A stretch of DNA of 64,000 nucleotides from assembly GCA_041447245.1 (NCBI GenBank), contig JBGMEA010000021.1, forward strand, positions 4,571 to 68,570, given 5' to 3'. Below the pieces are notes generated by a model. It was given only the letters and a program-made list of their open reading frames with translations, did not search any database and was not told the DNA's origin. The position numbers and the translations under genes were made by a program. How positions within the stretch are numbered: the stretch's first letter is position 1; each line of letters begins with the position of its first letter. Source of the stretch: JBGMEA01 sp041447245. Lineage in GTDB: Bacteria > Bacillota > Clostridia > Eubacteriales > Anaerofustaceae. This document shows, one piece after another, positions 18,086-25,624 of this stretch.

Positions 18086-18241
18086 GTACAAATACAATGT
18101 ATTTGTATCCGACGTCAAATTTGTAATAGTGAATCTACGATAATCTATTACACACATTATCAGTGCTTCATTAACAGTTCGGCTGAATGTTGTACTCACA
18201 ATAAAGGAATTTAGGTAACTAAATTCCTTTATTGTATTTTT
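18086..18241 (+). ncRNA. Candidate template RNA of the DRT3-like locus (about 156 nt)
   Basis: Predicted from signals in the gap between the two RT genes. The consensus promoter puts +1 near 18086. One base later a 9-bp hairpin begins (TACAAATAC / GTATTTGTA, 18087-18107). TAATAG / CTATTA (18124-18129, 18145-18150) forms a second stem, directly followed by ACACACA at 18150-18156. A third small hairpin lies at 18173-18191 and a 16-bp terminator hairpin ends the RNA. The strand is opposite to the RTs and there is no open frame of note. In published DRT3 systems, as I recall, an associated RNA supplies an ACACAC template from which Drt3a makes poly(GT). The tract and its position next to a stem fit that role. 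Size and ends are inferred. Confidence 0.7.
18199..18241 (+). terminator. Intrinsic terminator of the RNA gene
   Basis: CAATAAAGGAATTTAG pairs perfectly with CTAAATTCCTTTATTG (16 bp, GTAA loop) and is followed by TATTTTT on the plus strand. It overlaps the last codons of the drt3a-like gene in antisense. The minus strand has no T tract after it. Confidence 0.8.
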
Positions 18242-19551
18242 AATATTTCTAAATAATCTTTTGCAATATGATTATATGTTTTATTTATATACACATACTG
18301 AGGATATATTTTTTTTATCTCTTTCAATAGAATATTAGAACGAAGTCCAGTCGAAGGGTGAAAAATCATTGAGCGATTCCTTCTCATATTTGAATATATA
18401 CAATATATCGAATTTTGTTCATCATTAAAATTTCTCGGAAAGAAATAAGGTTGTGTGACACCTATTTCATTCATTACATCATAATAAATATTCTGCATGA
18501 ATTTTTTGGTTTTTTCATCCAAATCTTCTATATGATATTTTAATTCACCATAATTTTCTATAAGTCCTTTTGCCACCCAATCACAAGTTTCATCATTGGA
18601 ATCTAGAGAATAAACTACGCGACTAGAAAACAATTTAATTCTATGTCTCAGCATCTCCATATCATTTGTTTTTTTATAATCATTGAATATCTGTTTAATT
18701 TTCATTTTATATTTAAATATTTTTGCTGACGTTATTCCAAATTTAAAAGAAAAAGACCTCGGTTCTTTGTATAACGTAAAATCGTATCCTAAAAAATCGA
18801 AATTACTTATTTCGGCTATTTCACGCCTAGAAATATATTGAAATTTACTCATATTTATTATTACCTTAGACTCTTTGAAAACATCATTTATACTATCTTG
18901 TATCAAAGGTAAAACATCATCTTTTGATACATAATTATTTAAAATGACAAGCCCATCATCAACATATCTTTCACAGAAAACAACTCCATAGTTCTTTAAT
19001 TTAGACTTGAATACTTTATCGAAATCATTGCAGGCAAGCTCGGTCATTGCATTTGATGTTTGAATCCCAGCATAACAAAATGGAATATTTTTACAATAAT
19101 CGTCAAAAATATCTTTGTCACTTCTACTTATTGATGAATTCAATATATAATTATTATAAACTTCAGATGAAGAAACACTATCAAAAAAACTCTTAAAATC
19201 ATATCTTATGATTACAAAATCATTTAAATCTTTTATAACTGGTAACGTCGAAAACAATGAATTTATGATTATTTTCCTGTTGGGATATTTTATTTTAAAA
19301 GATTGATCAATTTTTATTTTTAAATATTCACACAGTATATTTTCAATAGATTCTTTAGGATATGAATAGATACTCCTTACCTTTTTCCCTTGTTCTGTCT
19401 TATGAGTATATTTCTCCTTATTTACATTATTTATAAAATCATAATCTTTTTTTTGAATTCTAGTTAATATTTCAGTACTTTTTTGTTTAATCTGATCTTC
19501 GGGTATATCACCGTATATTTTTTTTATAATTGATTGAATCTGTTTTTCCAT
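18229..19551 (-). CDS. drt3a: Defence-associated reverse transcriptase, Drt3a-like
   Basis: A 440-aa AT-rich reverse transcriptase, first gene of the RT locus. Motif A is IIRYDFKSFFDSV with Asp118; motif B is AGIQTSNAMTELACNDFD (about 161-178); motif C is RYVDDGLVIL with YVDD at 196-199; NFDFLGYDF (about residues 247-255) resembles the RT motif D/E region. There is no maturase, integrase or retron msr/msd pattern. Together with the larger RT downstream and the small RNA gene between them, it fits Drt3a (UG3). As recalled from published work, Drt3a copies an ACACAC RNA template into poly(GT). GAGGAATCA precedes the ATG, and a TTGTAA-17-TATTAT promoter lies 48 bases upstream. The family label is inferred from architecture. 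Confidence 0.72.
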   Translation of the reverse strand: MEKQIQSIIKKIYGDIPEDQIKQKSTEILTRIQKKDYDFINNVNKEKYTHKTEQGKKVRSIYSYPKESIENILCEYLKIKIDQSFKIKYPNRKIIINSLFSTLPVIKDLNDFVIIRYDFKSFFDSVSSSEVYNNYILNSSISRSDKDIFDDYCKNIPFCYAGIQTSNAMTELACNDFDKVFKSKLKNYGVVFCERYVDDGLVILNNYVSKDDVLPLIQDSINDVFKESKVIINMSKFQYISRREIAEISNFDFLGYDFTLYKEPRSFSFKFGITSAKIFKYKMKIKQIFNDYKKTNDMEMLRHRIKLFSSRVVYSLDSNDETCDWVAKGLIENYGELKYHIEDLDEKTKKFMQNIYYDVMNEIGVTQPYFFPRNFNDEQNSIYCIYSNMRRNRSMIFHPSTGLRSNILLKEIKKIYPQYVYINKTYNHIAKDYLEILKIQ

Positions 19552-19598
19552 TGATTCCTCATCATATTAAAAAATTCATATAAAAACTGTTTATATTC

Positions 19599-19627
19599 AT
19601 AATATAAAAAATCACTAATAATTACAA
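19599..19627 (-). promoter_or_regulatory. Promoter of the RT locus
   Basis: On the reverse strand TTGTAA (19622-19627), 17 bases, TATTAT (19599-19604), 48 bases ahead of the drt3a-like start. It lies just past the terminator of the upstream RNA element, so the locus has its own transcription start. Confidence 0.5.
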
Positions 19628-19650
19628 TAATTTATAGTAACGATAAACAC

Positions 19651-19780
19651 AAAAAAGAACCCCAACCGAGGTTCTCTTCGAGGACAGTATCTACATCATA
19701 TTCCCGGGTCGCTCCGCTTCAAAACCCGACAATGGGGTTATGATACCGCAAACCGAGCCGCGCGTAAGTGACGTTGTCAC
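19651..19780 (-). promoter_or_regulatory. Unidentified structured RNA element, copy 1, with terminator
   Basis: A 130-base element read on the reverse strand. It starts with the hairpin GTGAC-AAC-GTCAC, followed by conserved TTACG, GCGG, TCGGTTTGCGGTATCATAA and CCCATTGTCG. A stem CGGGT / ACCCG then encloses TTTGAAGCGGAGCG, and after a variable spacer come GTCCTCGAAGAGAA and a terminator (AGAACC / GGTTCT, then TTTTTT at 19651-19656). A second copy lies at 20382-20515. Between the copies the CGGGT stem changes on both sides and stays paired, using G-U pairs possible only on this strand. I could not match it to a known riboswitch or leader. It lies downstream of the Fe-S protein gene and just before the RT locus. 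Confidence 0.6.
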
Positions 19781-19793
19781 AAACATCACCCCC

Positions 19794-20363
19794 TCATCGG
19801 CTCCCCTTCCCGCTCGTCAGCGTGTTCACGGGACAGATACCGCACCACGTGCGCGGACGGAATAACACACCCAAAATCACTCCGAGGATCACCGAGGAAA
19901 ACATCATGGAATACACCCGATAACCAAGGTGCACGATGGTATCCGCAACGTCGAAATGCAACAGCTGAGGCAGGTCAAACGGCATCGCAAACGCGATCAG
20001 AAACCGCACCTGCGCAATCGGCTCCACACGCCCGAGCGCGACCATCAGCGTGGACATCAGAATGATGAAGACGTTCACGCCGAAATAGATCACCACCCCG
20101 TCTCGGAAACGGCGGCTTATCAGCCACTTCGGCGGCTTCAGCCCGATGCTGATCTTCGCGATCACCCGCTGAAAAAACCCCGCGCGCGGACAAACCGAGC
20201 GGCACCATATTTTTTCCCGATAGCGGAAATAAAAGTAAAACGGCACCGTAAAACATAACAGTCCGACAATCGCAAACGAAATGTGAATCATCCCGATGCC
20301 GAAGAAAAGGATCGTAAAAAGAAACAGCCGTTGTTGCAGATTGATTCCGTGATTTATCATCAT
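19794..20363 (-). CDS. Membrane protein with two Cys clusters (NapH/YccM-like 4Fe-4S type)
   Basis: A 189-aa integral membrane protein with about four helices (14-32, 34-48, 90-112, 150-170). It has two Cys motifs at the membrane edge: WCRSVCPRAG (about 53-62) and WCGICPVNTLTS (about 173-184). These resemble the partial ferredoxin motifs of NapH/NosR/YccM-type quinol or electron-transfer subunits, but each cluster is shorter than the usual CxxCxxCxxxCP, so one shared cluster or a degenerate site is possible. GGGAGGGT precedes the ATG. It is flanked by two copies of an unidentified structured RNA; the upstream copy forms its mRNA leader, so its expression is probably controlled by that RNA. 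Confidence 0.7.
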   Translation of the reverse strand: MMINHGINLQQRLFLFTILFFGIGMIHISFAIVGLLCFTVPFYFYFRYREKIWCRSVCPRAGFFQRVIAKISIGLKPPKWLISRRFRDGVVIYFGVNVFIILMSTLMVALGRVEPIAQVRFLIAFAMPFDLPQLLHFDVADTIVHLGYRVYSMMFSSVILGVILGVLFRPRTWCGICPVNTLTSGKGSR

Positions 20364-20381
20364 ACCCTCCCGTGATAGTAA

Positions 20382-20515
20382 GAAGAGAATCCCAACGACC
20401 GGAATTCTCTTCGAGGACTTTATATTGTTATTTGCTGTTGTTGCCGCTCCGCTTCAAAGTACGACAATGGGCTTATGATACCGCAAACCGATCCGCACGT
20501 AAGTGACGATGTCAC
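20382..20515 (-). promoter_or_regulatory. Unidentified structured RNA element, copy 2 (leader of the Fe-S gene)
   Basis: The second copy of the element at 19651-19780, again on the reverse strand. It begins with GTGAC-ATC-GTCAC (20503-20515) and keeps the TCGGTTTGCGGTATCATAA and TTTGAAGCGGAGCG blocks. The central stem here is TTGTCG / CGGCAA instead of CGGGT / ACCCG. The 3' end is a 9-bp hairpin (GAAGAGAAT / ATTCTCTTC) without a T tract, ending 12 bases before the ribosome site of the Fe-S membrane protein. Placement between the Pip terminator and that gene makes it the gene's leader. A riboswitch acting on translation or termination is plausible; the ligand is unknown. Confidence 0.6.
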
Positions 20516-20520
20516 AAAAC

Positions 20521-20550
20521 AAAAGAAAACCGATCACCCGGTTTTCTTTT
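20521..20550. terminator. Bidirectional terminator after the Pip/MMPL operon
   Basis: AAAAGAAAACCG pairs with CGGTTTTCTTTT (12 bp, six-base loop), with T-rich tails on both strands. It separates the export operon from the RNA-element leader. Confidence 0.75.
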
Positions 20551-20582
20551 TCTGTTCAGGTACGCGTCAACGGATTCCTCAC

Positions 20583-22256
20583 TTACTGTTCGATCGAATC
20601 CGTGCGGTAAACAAACTTCACGCTTCCGCTCACGCCGTCCGCAATGCCCGAGAAGTTCTGATAATCCTGTCCCGCAGCAATCACCGCCGCCAAACGGTCG
20701 GCCAGATCCTGATAGTTTCCGCCGAGACCGCTCACCAGCTGTTCGATCCCCTGCGTGTAGAAATCGCTTTCTCCCTGCGAGAGCTTCGACACGCCGTCTT
20801 TCAGGCTTCCCGCACCAGAGAGCACCTGCACGCCGCCCTGATAGAGTTTATAGACTCCCGTGTACAGATCATCCGCGCCGTCCGCCACCTGTGAGGCACC
20901 TGCCGCCAGTGTCTGCGAACCCGTGTAAGCGCCGTCCACGCCGTCCGTATAATCGCACAGTCCGTTGTAGAACTGCATCGTCGCGTCAAGCTGTCCTTTC
21001 AGCGCGGCAAGCTCTGCTTTCAGCGTGTCGTCACTCGTCACCGTTGTCAGATAAGCAATCGTCGAAACATAGTTGTCGGAGGTTAACGTCACCGTCGAGC
21101 CGACCGCCGCGCTCAGCTGTGTGCTCGCACTCGAGAACACGCCGTTCACCAGCTGCAGTGCGCCCGCATCCAGCGTCGCGCTCTGCGAAGACAGCGTGCC
21201 GAGCCCGTCCCGCAGATTGCCCGCTCCCGCATTGACGGATTCCGCGCCGCTCTTCAATGTGGATGCTCCGCTCAGCAGGTCGTTTGCTCCGCTCACCAGA
21301 GCGCTGCACCCGTTATACAGGCTTTCCGATCCCGCATACAGGTCGCTCGCCCCGCTCATCAGAGAGGACGCCGCAGTTTCGAGCTGCGTGAGCGAGTCGC
21401 TCAGTTCATCGATGGACGCCGTTGAAATATCGATGTTGTTGAACAGTTCGCTCGTCCCGAGCGTCATCGTGCCGGAAAGTGAGTAATCGGTGGTGTCCGC
21501 TTCGATTTCCACATAATCCGGAATATTCAGCGCGGAACTGTCCACATTCAGGCTGTCCGAAAGACCCGGGCAGGCATACCCCACCACGATGTTTCTGCTG
21601 CCGTCGTTGTAAACCGACCCGTTCGTCACGCTCACATTGCTGAACGTATCTCCGTCCAGAACGGTTCCGCTCACCATCACGAACGGGACGTATACGGAAT
21701 ACCCCAGTTCGCTCGTCTTGGCATTGTTCGCATAGTCAAAACGGATTTTCACATGTCCGCTCTTCCCTGCCAGATCGGCGGGAGCAATTTCCTGCCCGTC
21801 GAGATAGTAGGTTACGCCCACCGTCACAGGCAGCGATGCATCCGTCGTACCCTGATAATGGATGTCGTTTCCGTCCGCGTTCCAGATGTAACTGTTTCCG
21901 TTTTGGGAAAACGTTTCATCCCCCTTGGTATTTTCAATGTTGCTCAGTTGCGAATAATCCGTAATCGTTGCGGACGCATTTGCATTTTTCAGCCAATCGC
22001 TCACGATCACTTCCTGCAGACTGCCGTTCGCATCACCGATGGCATACACCGTTTCTTCCTTGCCGACCGAGCTGTTGCTCGTACTGACGTGAATTGTGTT
22101 GCTGATGGCGTTTTCCAGCGCACTTTCGTCGGATGCCGCAGACGTATCGCTCTGCCCCGCAAACGTATAGCCGGATATGCTCAGCGTCACCGTCATCACG
22201 GCAATTGCAACGGAGGCTGCCAGCAGCGCCTTTTTCTTCTTTGATTGTTTCATCAT
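20583..22256 (-). CDS. YhgE/Pip-like heptad-repeat extracellular protein
   Basis: A 557-aa exported protein. Residues 8-33 form a signal or anchor segment (KKALLAASVAIAVMTVTLSISGYTFAG). From about 285 to 530 there are many LxxGAxxL units (LMSGASDLYAGSESLYNGCSAL, LLSGASTLKSGAESV), the X-X-X-Leu-X-X-Gly heptads of the YhgE/Pip group. In that group they form a long helical stalk outside the membrane. The usual C-terminal multi-helix membrane domain is missing; that part is probably supplied by the MMPL protein encoded upstream, whose stop overlaps this start (ATGA). The pair likely exports a lipid or peptide through the envelope, under TetR control. Confidence 0.82.
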   Translation of the reverse strand: MMKQSKKKKALLAASVAIAVMTVTLSISGYTFAGQSDTSAASDESALENAISNTIHVSTSNSSVGKEETVYAIGDANGSLQEVIVSDWLKNANASATITDYSQLSNIENTKGDETFSQNGNSYIWNADGNDIHYQGTTDASLPVTVGVTYYLDGQEIAPADLAGKSGHVKIRFDYANNAKTSELGYSVYVPFVMVSGTVLDGDTFSNVSVTNGSVYNDGSRNIVVGYACPGLSDSLNVDSSALNIPDYVEIEADTTDYSLSGTMTLGTSELFNNIDISTASIDELSDSLTQLETAASSLMSGASDLYAGSESLYNGCSALVSGANDLLSGASTLKSGAESVNAGAGNLRDGLGTLSSQSATLDAGALQLVNGVFSSASTQLSAAVGSTVTLTSDNYVSTIAYLTTVTSDDTLKAELAALKGQLDATMQFYNGLCDYTDGVDGAYTGSQTLAAGASQVADGADDLYTGVYKLYQGGVQVLSGAGSLKDGVSKLSQGESDFYTQGIEQLVSGLGGNYQDLADRLAAVIAAGQDYQNFSGIADGVSGSVKFVYRTDSIEQ

Positions 22257-24355
22257 ATTTCCTCCGGTTCGACGGCGGATACCGTCGTGTTTTTGTTAAA
22301 TTTGTATAACCACGTCGTCTTGCAGATGAATTTGTCCAGCCACAGGAACAGCGACGGCAGAATCAGAATCACCGAAGCCATGCTGATGATCGCGCCGCGC
22401 GCCATCAGTTCACACATCGACTTGATCATATCGATGTTGGAGTAGACCGCCACCCCGATGGTTGCCGCAAACAACCCGAGCGCGCTCACCAAAATCGACG
22501 GGATCGACGTGGCCAGTGCCACGCTCACGGCATCGTGTTTCTCCAGCCCGAGCGAGCGTTCTTTCAGATAACGGTTCGTCATCAGAATCGCGTAATCCAC
22601 GGTCGCGCCGAGCTGAATCGTGCTGATACACACCGGCGTGATAAACGGCAGCACCGTCCCCGTATAATACGGGATGCCCAGATTGATGAAGATCGCAAAC
22701 TCGATGAGCGCCACCAGAATGATCGGCAGGCTTGCCGATTTCAGCACGATGGCAATAATCACAAAGATTGCCGCAATGGAAATCATCGTCACCACATCGA
22801 AGTCATGATCGGTAATGCTGATCATATCCTTTGTGCAGGGAGCCTCCCCGATGAGCATCGCATTCGAATCATAGCTCTTGAGAATCGATTCCAACTGATC
22901 AATCTGCGTGTTGACCTCATCGCTCGCCACCTTGTACTCCGAGTTGATCAACAAGAGTTTATAGTCTTTGCTTTCAAACACTTCCTTTAAGGTGTCGGGG
23001 ATCACATCCTCCGGCACATCCGTTCCGATCACCGAATCAAGCCCGATGGTTGCATTCACTCCGTCCACGGCATTGATCTGCGCAATCAGATCATTCATCT
23101 GCTTTTGTGTCAGATCCGAACGGACCAATGCCATATGCGTCGTCGCGATGTCGAATTCTTCCGAAAGCTTCGAATTCGCAATGACATAATCGATATCCGA
23201 CGGCAGCGACTGCGCCAGATCATAATATTTTTCTGCGTGCAGGTACCCGTACAGCGCGGGTCCGATTACCAGAAAGAAAACAACAAGGAAAATGAACGCG
23301 TGTTTTGTGATCCCCTTGGACAGCTTCCTCATATCTGGCAGAATCGAACGGTGCATCGTTTTCTCAAGCGGTTTGTCGAATATCAGAATCAGGGACGGAA
23401 GCAGCGTCACGCTGGCAATCACACCGAGCAGCACCCCTTTTGCCATCACGATCCCGAGATTGAACCCGAGCGTGTACGTCATAAAGCACAGTGCGATAAA
23501 TCCGGCAATCGTCGTCAGCGAGCTTCCCGTAACGGAACGCACCGTGTTGACAATGGCATGTTCCATCGCCGTCTGATGATCGGGCTGATTCGCCTTCTCC
23601 TCGCAGTAACTGTGCCAGAGGAAGATCGAATAATCCATCGTCACTGCCAGCTGCAGCACCGCCGCCAGCGCTTTCGTGATGTAGGAAACATCGCCCAAAA
23701 AGAAATTGGAACCGAAATTGTAGAAAATCGCCATTCCGATGCTGGCAAGAAACAGAAACGGCACCAGCCAAGAATCCATGAACAGCATCATCACGGCGCA
23801 GGCCAGCACCACCGCAATGAGAACGTAAATCGGTTCTTCCTGCTGGCACAGATCTTTCATATCCGTCACCAGAGCCGACAGCCCCGCGACAAAACATTGG
23901 CTCCCCGCAATGGAGCGGATCTGCGTGATGGCATTGATTGTCGCATCTTCCGATGTGCCCGTGTCGAAGAAGACTGCCATCAATGTGGCGTCTCCGCTGT
24001 TGAACGCATCGTAGTATTTCGACGGAAGAATGGAAATCGGCACATCGGCGTCCGCAAAATCATCATACCAGATGACGCTTTTCACATGATCCACCGTCTC
24101 AATGTCACTCTTGAGTGCGGATACCTGTTTTGTGCTCATCCCTTCCACAACAATCAGGGAAAAAGAGCCGGTCCCGAACTCGTCCAACAGTTCATTCTGC
24201 CCGATTACCGTGTCGATGTCCGACGGCAGATAATCGAGCATGTCATAGTTAATGCGCGTGTTTTTATACCCGAACGCACTGGGTATGAGCAGCAATACGC
24301 ACACAATGAGAATCGGTATGCGTAACCTCACGACTGCTTTGCTGAATTGATGCAT
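22253..24355 (-). CDS. MMPL/RND family transporter
   Basis: A 700-aa pump with two copies of the RND core. Each has a first helix, a large outer domain beginning YLPSDIDTV / SLPSDIDYV, and five clustered helices. The membrane motifs VTMDYSIFLWHSY (about 240-252) and GATVDYAILMTNRY (about 575-588) carry the Asp-Tyr pair that takes part in proton transfer in MMPL proteins. Bacillota members paired with Pip-like proteins export lipids, glycolipids or toxic compounds. GGAGG precedes the ATG. It is the first gene of the operon, with the Pip-like gene overlapping its stop, and is divergent from a TetR regulator. Confidence 0.93.
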   Translation of the reverse strand: MHQFSKAVVRLRIPILIVCVLLLIPSAFGYKNTRINYDMLDYLPSDIDTVIGQNELLDEFGTGSFSLIVVEGMSTKQVSALKSDIETVDHVKSVIWYDDFADADVPISILPSKYYDAFNSGDATLMAVFFDTGTSEDATINAITQIRSIAGSQCFVAGLSALVTDMKDLCQQEEPIYVLIAVVLACAVMMLFMDSWLVPFLFLASIGMAIFYNFGSNFFLGDVSYITKALAAVLQLAVTMDYSIFLWHSYCEEKANQPDHQTAMEHAIVNTVRSVTGSSLTTIAGFIALCFMTYTLGFNLGIVMAKGVLLGVIASVTLLPSLILIFDKPLEKTMHRSILPDMRKLSKGITKHAFIFLVVFFLVIGPALYGYLHAEKYYDLAQSLPSDIDYVIANSKLSEEFDIATTHMALVRSDLTQKQMNDLIAQINAVDGVNATIGLDSVIGTDVPEDVIPDTLKEVFESKDYKLLLINSEYKVASDEVNTQIDQLESILKSYDSNAMLIGEAPCTKDMISITDHDFDVVTMISIAAIFVIIAIVLKSASLPIILVALIEFAIFINLGIPYYTGTVLPFITPVCISTIQLGATVDYAILMTNRYLKERSLGLEKHDAVSVALATSIPSILVSALGLFAATIGVAVYSNIDMIKSMCELMARGAIISMASVILILPSLFLWLDKFICKTTWLYKFNKNTTVSAVEPEEI

Positions 24356-24367
24356 GCTGCAACCTCC

Positions 24368-24419
24368 AAATATTGACTGTTGGTCATTATACGACTATAA
24401 TGACTATTAGTCAATATTT
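24368..24419. promoter_or_regulatory. Double TetR operator in a 52-bp nested palindrome
   Basis: TGACTGTTGGTCA (24375-24387) and TGACTATTAGTCA (24401-24413) are two 13-bp palindromes. Together they sit inside a larger two-fold symmetric stretch: AAATATTGACT / AGTCAATATTT outer arms (11 bp) and GTCATTAT / ATAATGAC inner arms. It lies between the MMPL gene and the TetR gene, 13 bases from the MMPL start codon, so bound regulator would block the pump promoter and perhaps its own. Confidence 0.75.
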
Positions 24420-24490
24420 ATTTCGAAAAATTTACACTAACCAAAACAAAACCGTTTTACACTTGAATCCTACTTGGAGAAAACGATATA

Positions 24491-25117
24491 ATGAAAGAAA
24501 AAAACAAGGACACCGACATGACAAAAATCAGAGAGCTGAATGCGGCAATGAGGCAAAAACGGGCAAACCTGCTGAATGCGGCGCGTTATCTGTTTATCGA
24601 AAAAGGCTTTCACAACACCTCCATCGATGCGATTGTCAATTCTGCCCAGGTTGCCAAGGGGACATTCTATCTGTATTTCAAAGACAAAGAGGATATTCTC
24701 AATGAAATTGTCTATGAAATCAACCGCACCATTCTGCTCAAGGCTTATAACGCGGCAAGGGAACTGCACACCAAGGACAAACTGGAACGGTTTATTTTCA
24801 TGATCGATTCCATCATCGACCACTTCATAAAAAATCCCGATGAGTTGGTGCTCGTTCACCGCAATTTTTCCTGGCCGCTCATCAAAGAACGCATCTTTGC
24901 AACGCAGGAAGACGCGGATTTGTCCGAGGCGCTCAACTGGCTGGTGGAAAACTACCGCGTCAGAAAAACGGAAGAGGACGAGATCGCCAATATCATCTAT
25001 GCCATCGTTGAAATGTGCGGCTCTCTTTGTTATTCGTGCATTATCAAGCAGCAGCCGACGGATATTTTCACCATGAAGCCGACTTTATATAAAATGATCC
25101 GCAGAATTCTGAGCTGA
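24491..25117 (+). CDS. TetR/AcrR-family repressor of the MMPL-Pip operon
   Basis: A 208-aa regulator. The N-terminal HTH is canonical: RANLLNAARYLFIEKGFHNTSIDAIVNSAQVAKGTFYLYFKDKEDIL (about 25-70). The helical C-terminal domain is a ligand pocket of unknown specificity. It is divergent from the MMPL transporter, with two TGACT-type palindromes between them. The likely role is substrate-relieved repression of the pump. GGAG lies about ten bases before the chosen ATG; a second ATG nine codons in (24518) also has an AAGGA site and may be the true start. Confidence 0.92.
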   Translation: MKEKNKDTDMTKIRELNAAMRQKRANLLNAARYLFIEKGFHNTSIDAIVNSAQVAKGTFYLYFKDKEDILNEIVYEINRTILLKAYNAARELHTKDKLERFIFMIDSIIDHFIKNPDELVLVHRNFSWPLIKERIFATQEDADLSEALNWLVENYRVRKTEEDEIANIIYAIVEMCGSLCYSCIIKQQPTDIFTMKPTLYKMIRRILS

Positions 25118-25164
25118 CCGATTTTTCATTTTGAACAAACCGCACATCAATTGTTTTTTGCAAT

Positions 25165-25187
25165 AAAAAAACGGCGAATATTCGCCG
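25165..25187. terminator. Perfect 16-base palindrome with T tract on the reverse strand
   Basis: CGGCGAATATTCGCCG (25172-25187) is fully self-complementary; seven A residues precede it (T tract on the reverse strand), while the forward strand has only a T-rich tail. It follows the TetR gene by 48 bases and may end transcription in both directions. Confidence 0.5.
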
Positions 25188-25250
25188 CAAACTCTTTCTT
25201 CTTTTGATAAAAGCATTATAATGGAATCAGAAAACAAGGAGGACTCAGCA

Positions 25251-25553
25251 ATGAAAAAATTCACATTGGACGAAGCCAAAGAAACAGCCGCAAAGCTTGG
25301 TATTGATTTTGACAAAGTCACGTTTACCTTAAACGAATTCTGCGAAGGAATGAACATCGAACTCGAACACGGCACGGTTGACCCGCACACAAACGTCACC
25401 AATGACGATCCGCTGACGACTGCCAAAATCGCTTTGGCGCATTTGACCGAAGTGCCTATTTATTACAACGACGACATCGGATTGGAAGCTTGGGAACACG
25501 CCGTCGAACACTTTAAAGGCGACCCGAAAGGCAAAAAAATTCAGATCGTGTAA
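25251..25553 (+). CDS. DUF5661 small protein
   Basis: A 100-aa soluble protein (MKKFTLDEAKETAAKLGIDFDKVTF..., MNIELEHGTVDP, NVTNDDPLTTAKIALAHLTEVPIYYND). This matches the DUF5661 family, widespread in Bacillota and of unknown function. The conserved ELEHG and NVTNDD motifs suggest a metal- or nucleotide-related site, but this is unproven. AAGGAGGA precedes the ATG at 25251; the upstream in-frame ATG at 25221 overlaps the likely -10 (TATAAT, 25216-25221) and is not the start. It is a single gene with a terminator directly after it. Confidence 0.85.
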   Translation: MKKFTLDEAKETAAKLGIDFDKVTFTLNEFCEGMNIELEHGTVDPHTNVTNDDPLTTAKIALAHLTEVPIYYNDDIGLEAWEHAVEHFKGDPKGKKIQIV

Positions 25554-25556
25554 CAC

Positions 25557-25595
25557 AAAAGACAGTGTCGGAAATTTCCTTCACTGTCTTTTTTT
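25557..25595 (+). terminator. Intrinsic terminator after the DUF5661 gene
   Basis: AAAAGACAGTG pairs with CACTGTCTTTT (11 bp) and is followed by T residues, four bases after the stop codon. Confidence 0.9.
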
Positions 25596-25624
25596 ATTTG
25601 AGCAGTATGCGCTGCTTCGGCAAT

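Noticed and set aside
18199..18234. Hairpin read as a terminator of the first RT gene on the minus strand
   Set aside because: There is no T tract on the minus side, while the plus side has TATTTTT and a consensus promoter upstream.
16042..19551. Retron or group II intron as explanation for the RT genes
   Set aside because: No maturase or endonuclease domain, no intron ribozyme domain V pattern seen, and two different RTs with a third-type RNA between them do not fit a retron.
19651..20515. Known riboswitch classes (TPP, SAM, FMN, cobalamin, cyclic di-GMP, fluoride, T-box) for the tandem RNA element
   Set aside because: None of the conserved core sequences that I know for these classes is present; the element is left unnamed.
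23105..24325. 406-codon plus-strand frame opposite the MMPL gene
   Set aside because: Arg/His/Gln-rich shadow of a well-supported transporter gene; no start signal and no recognisable domain.
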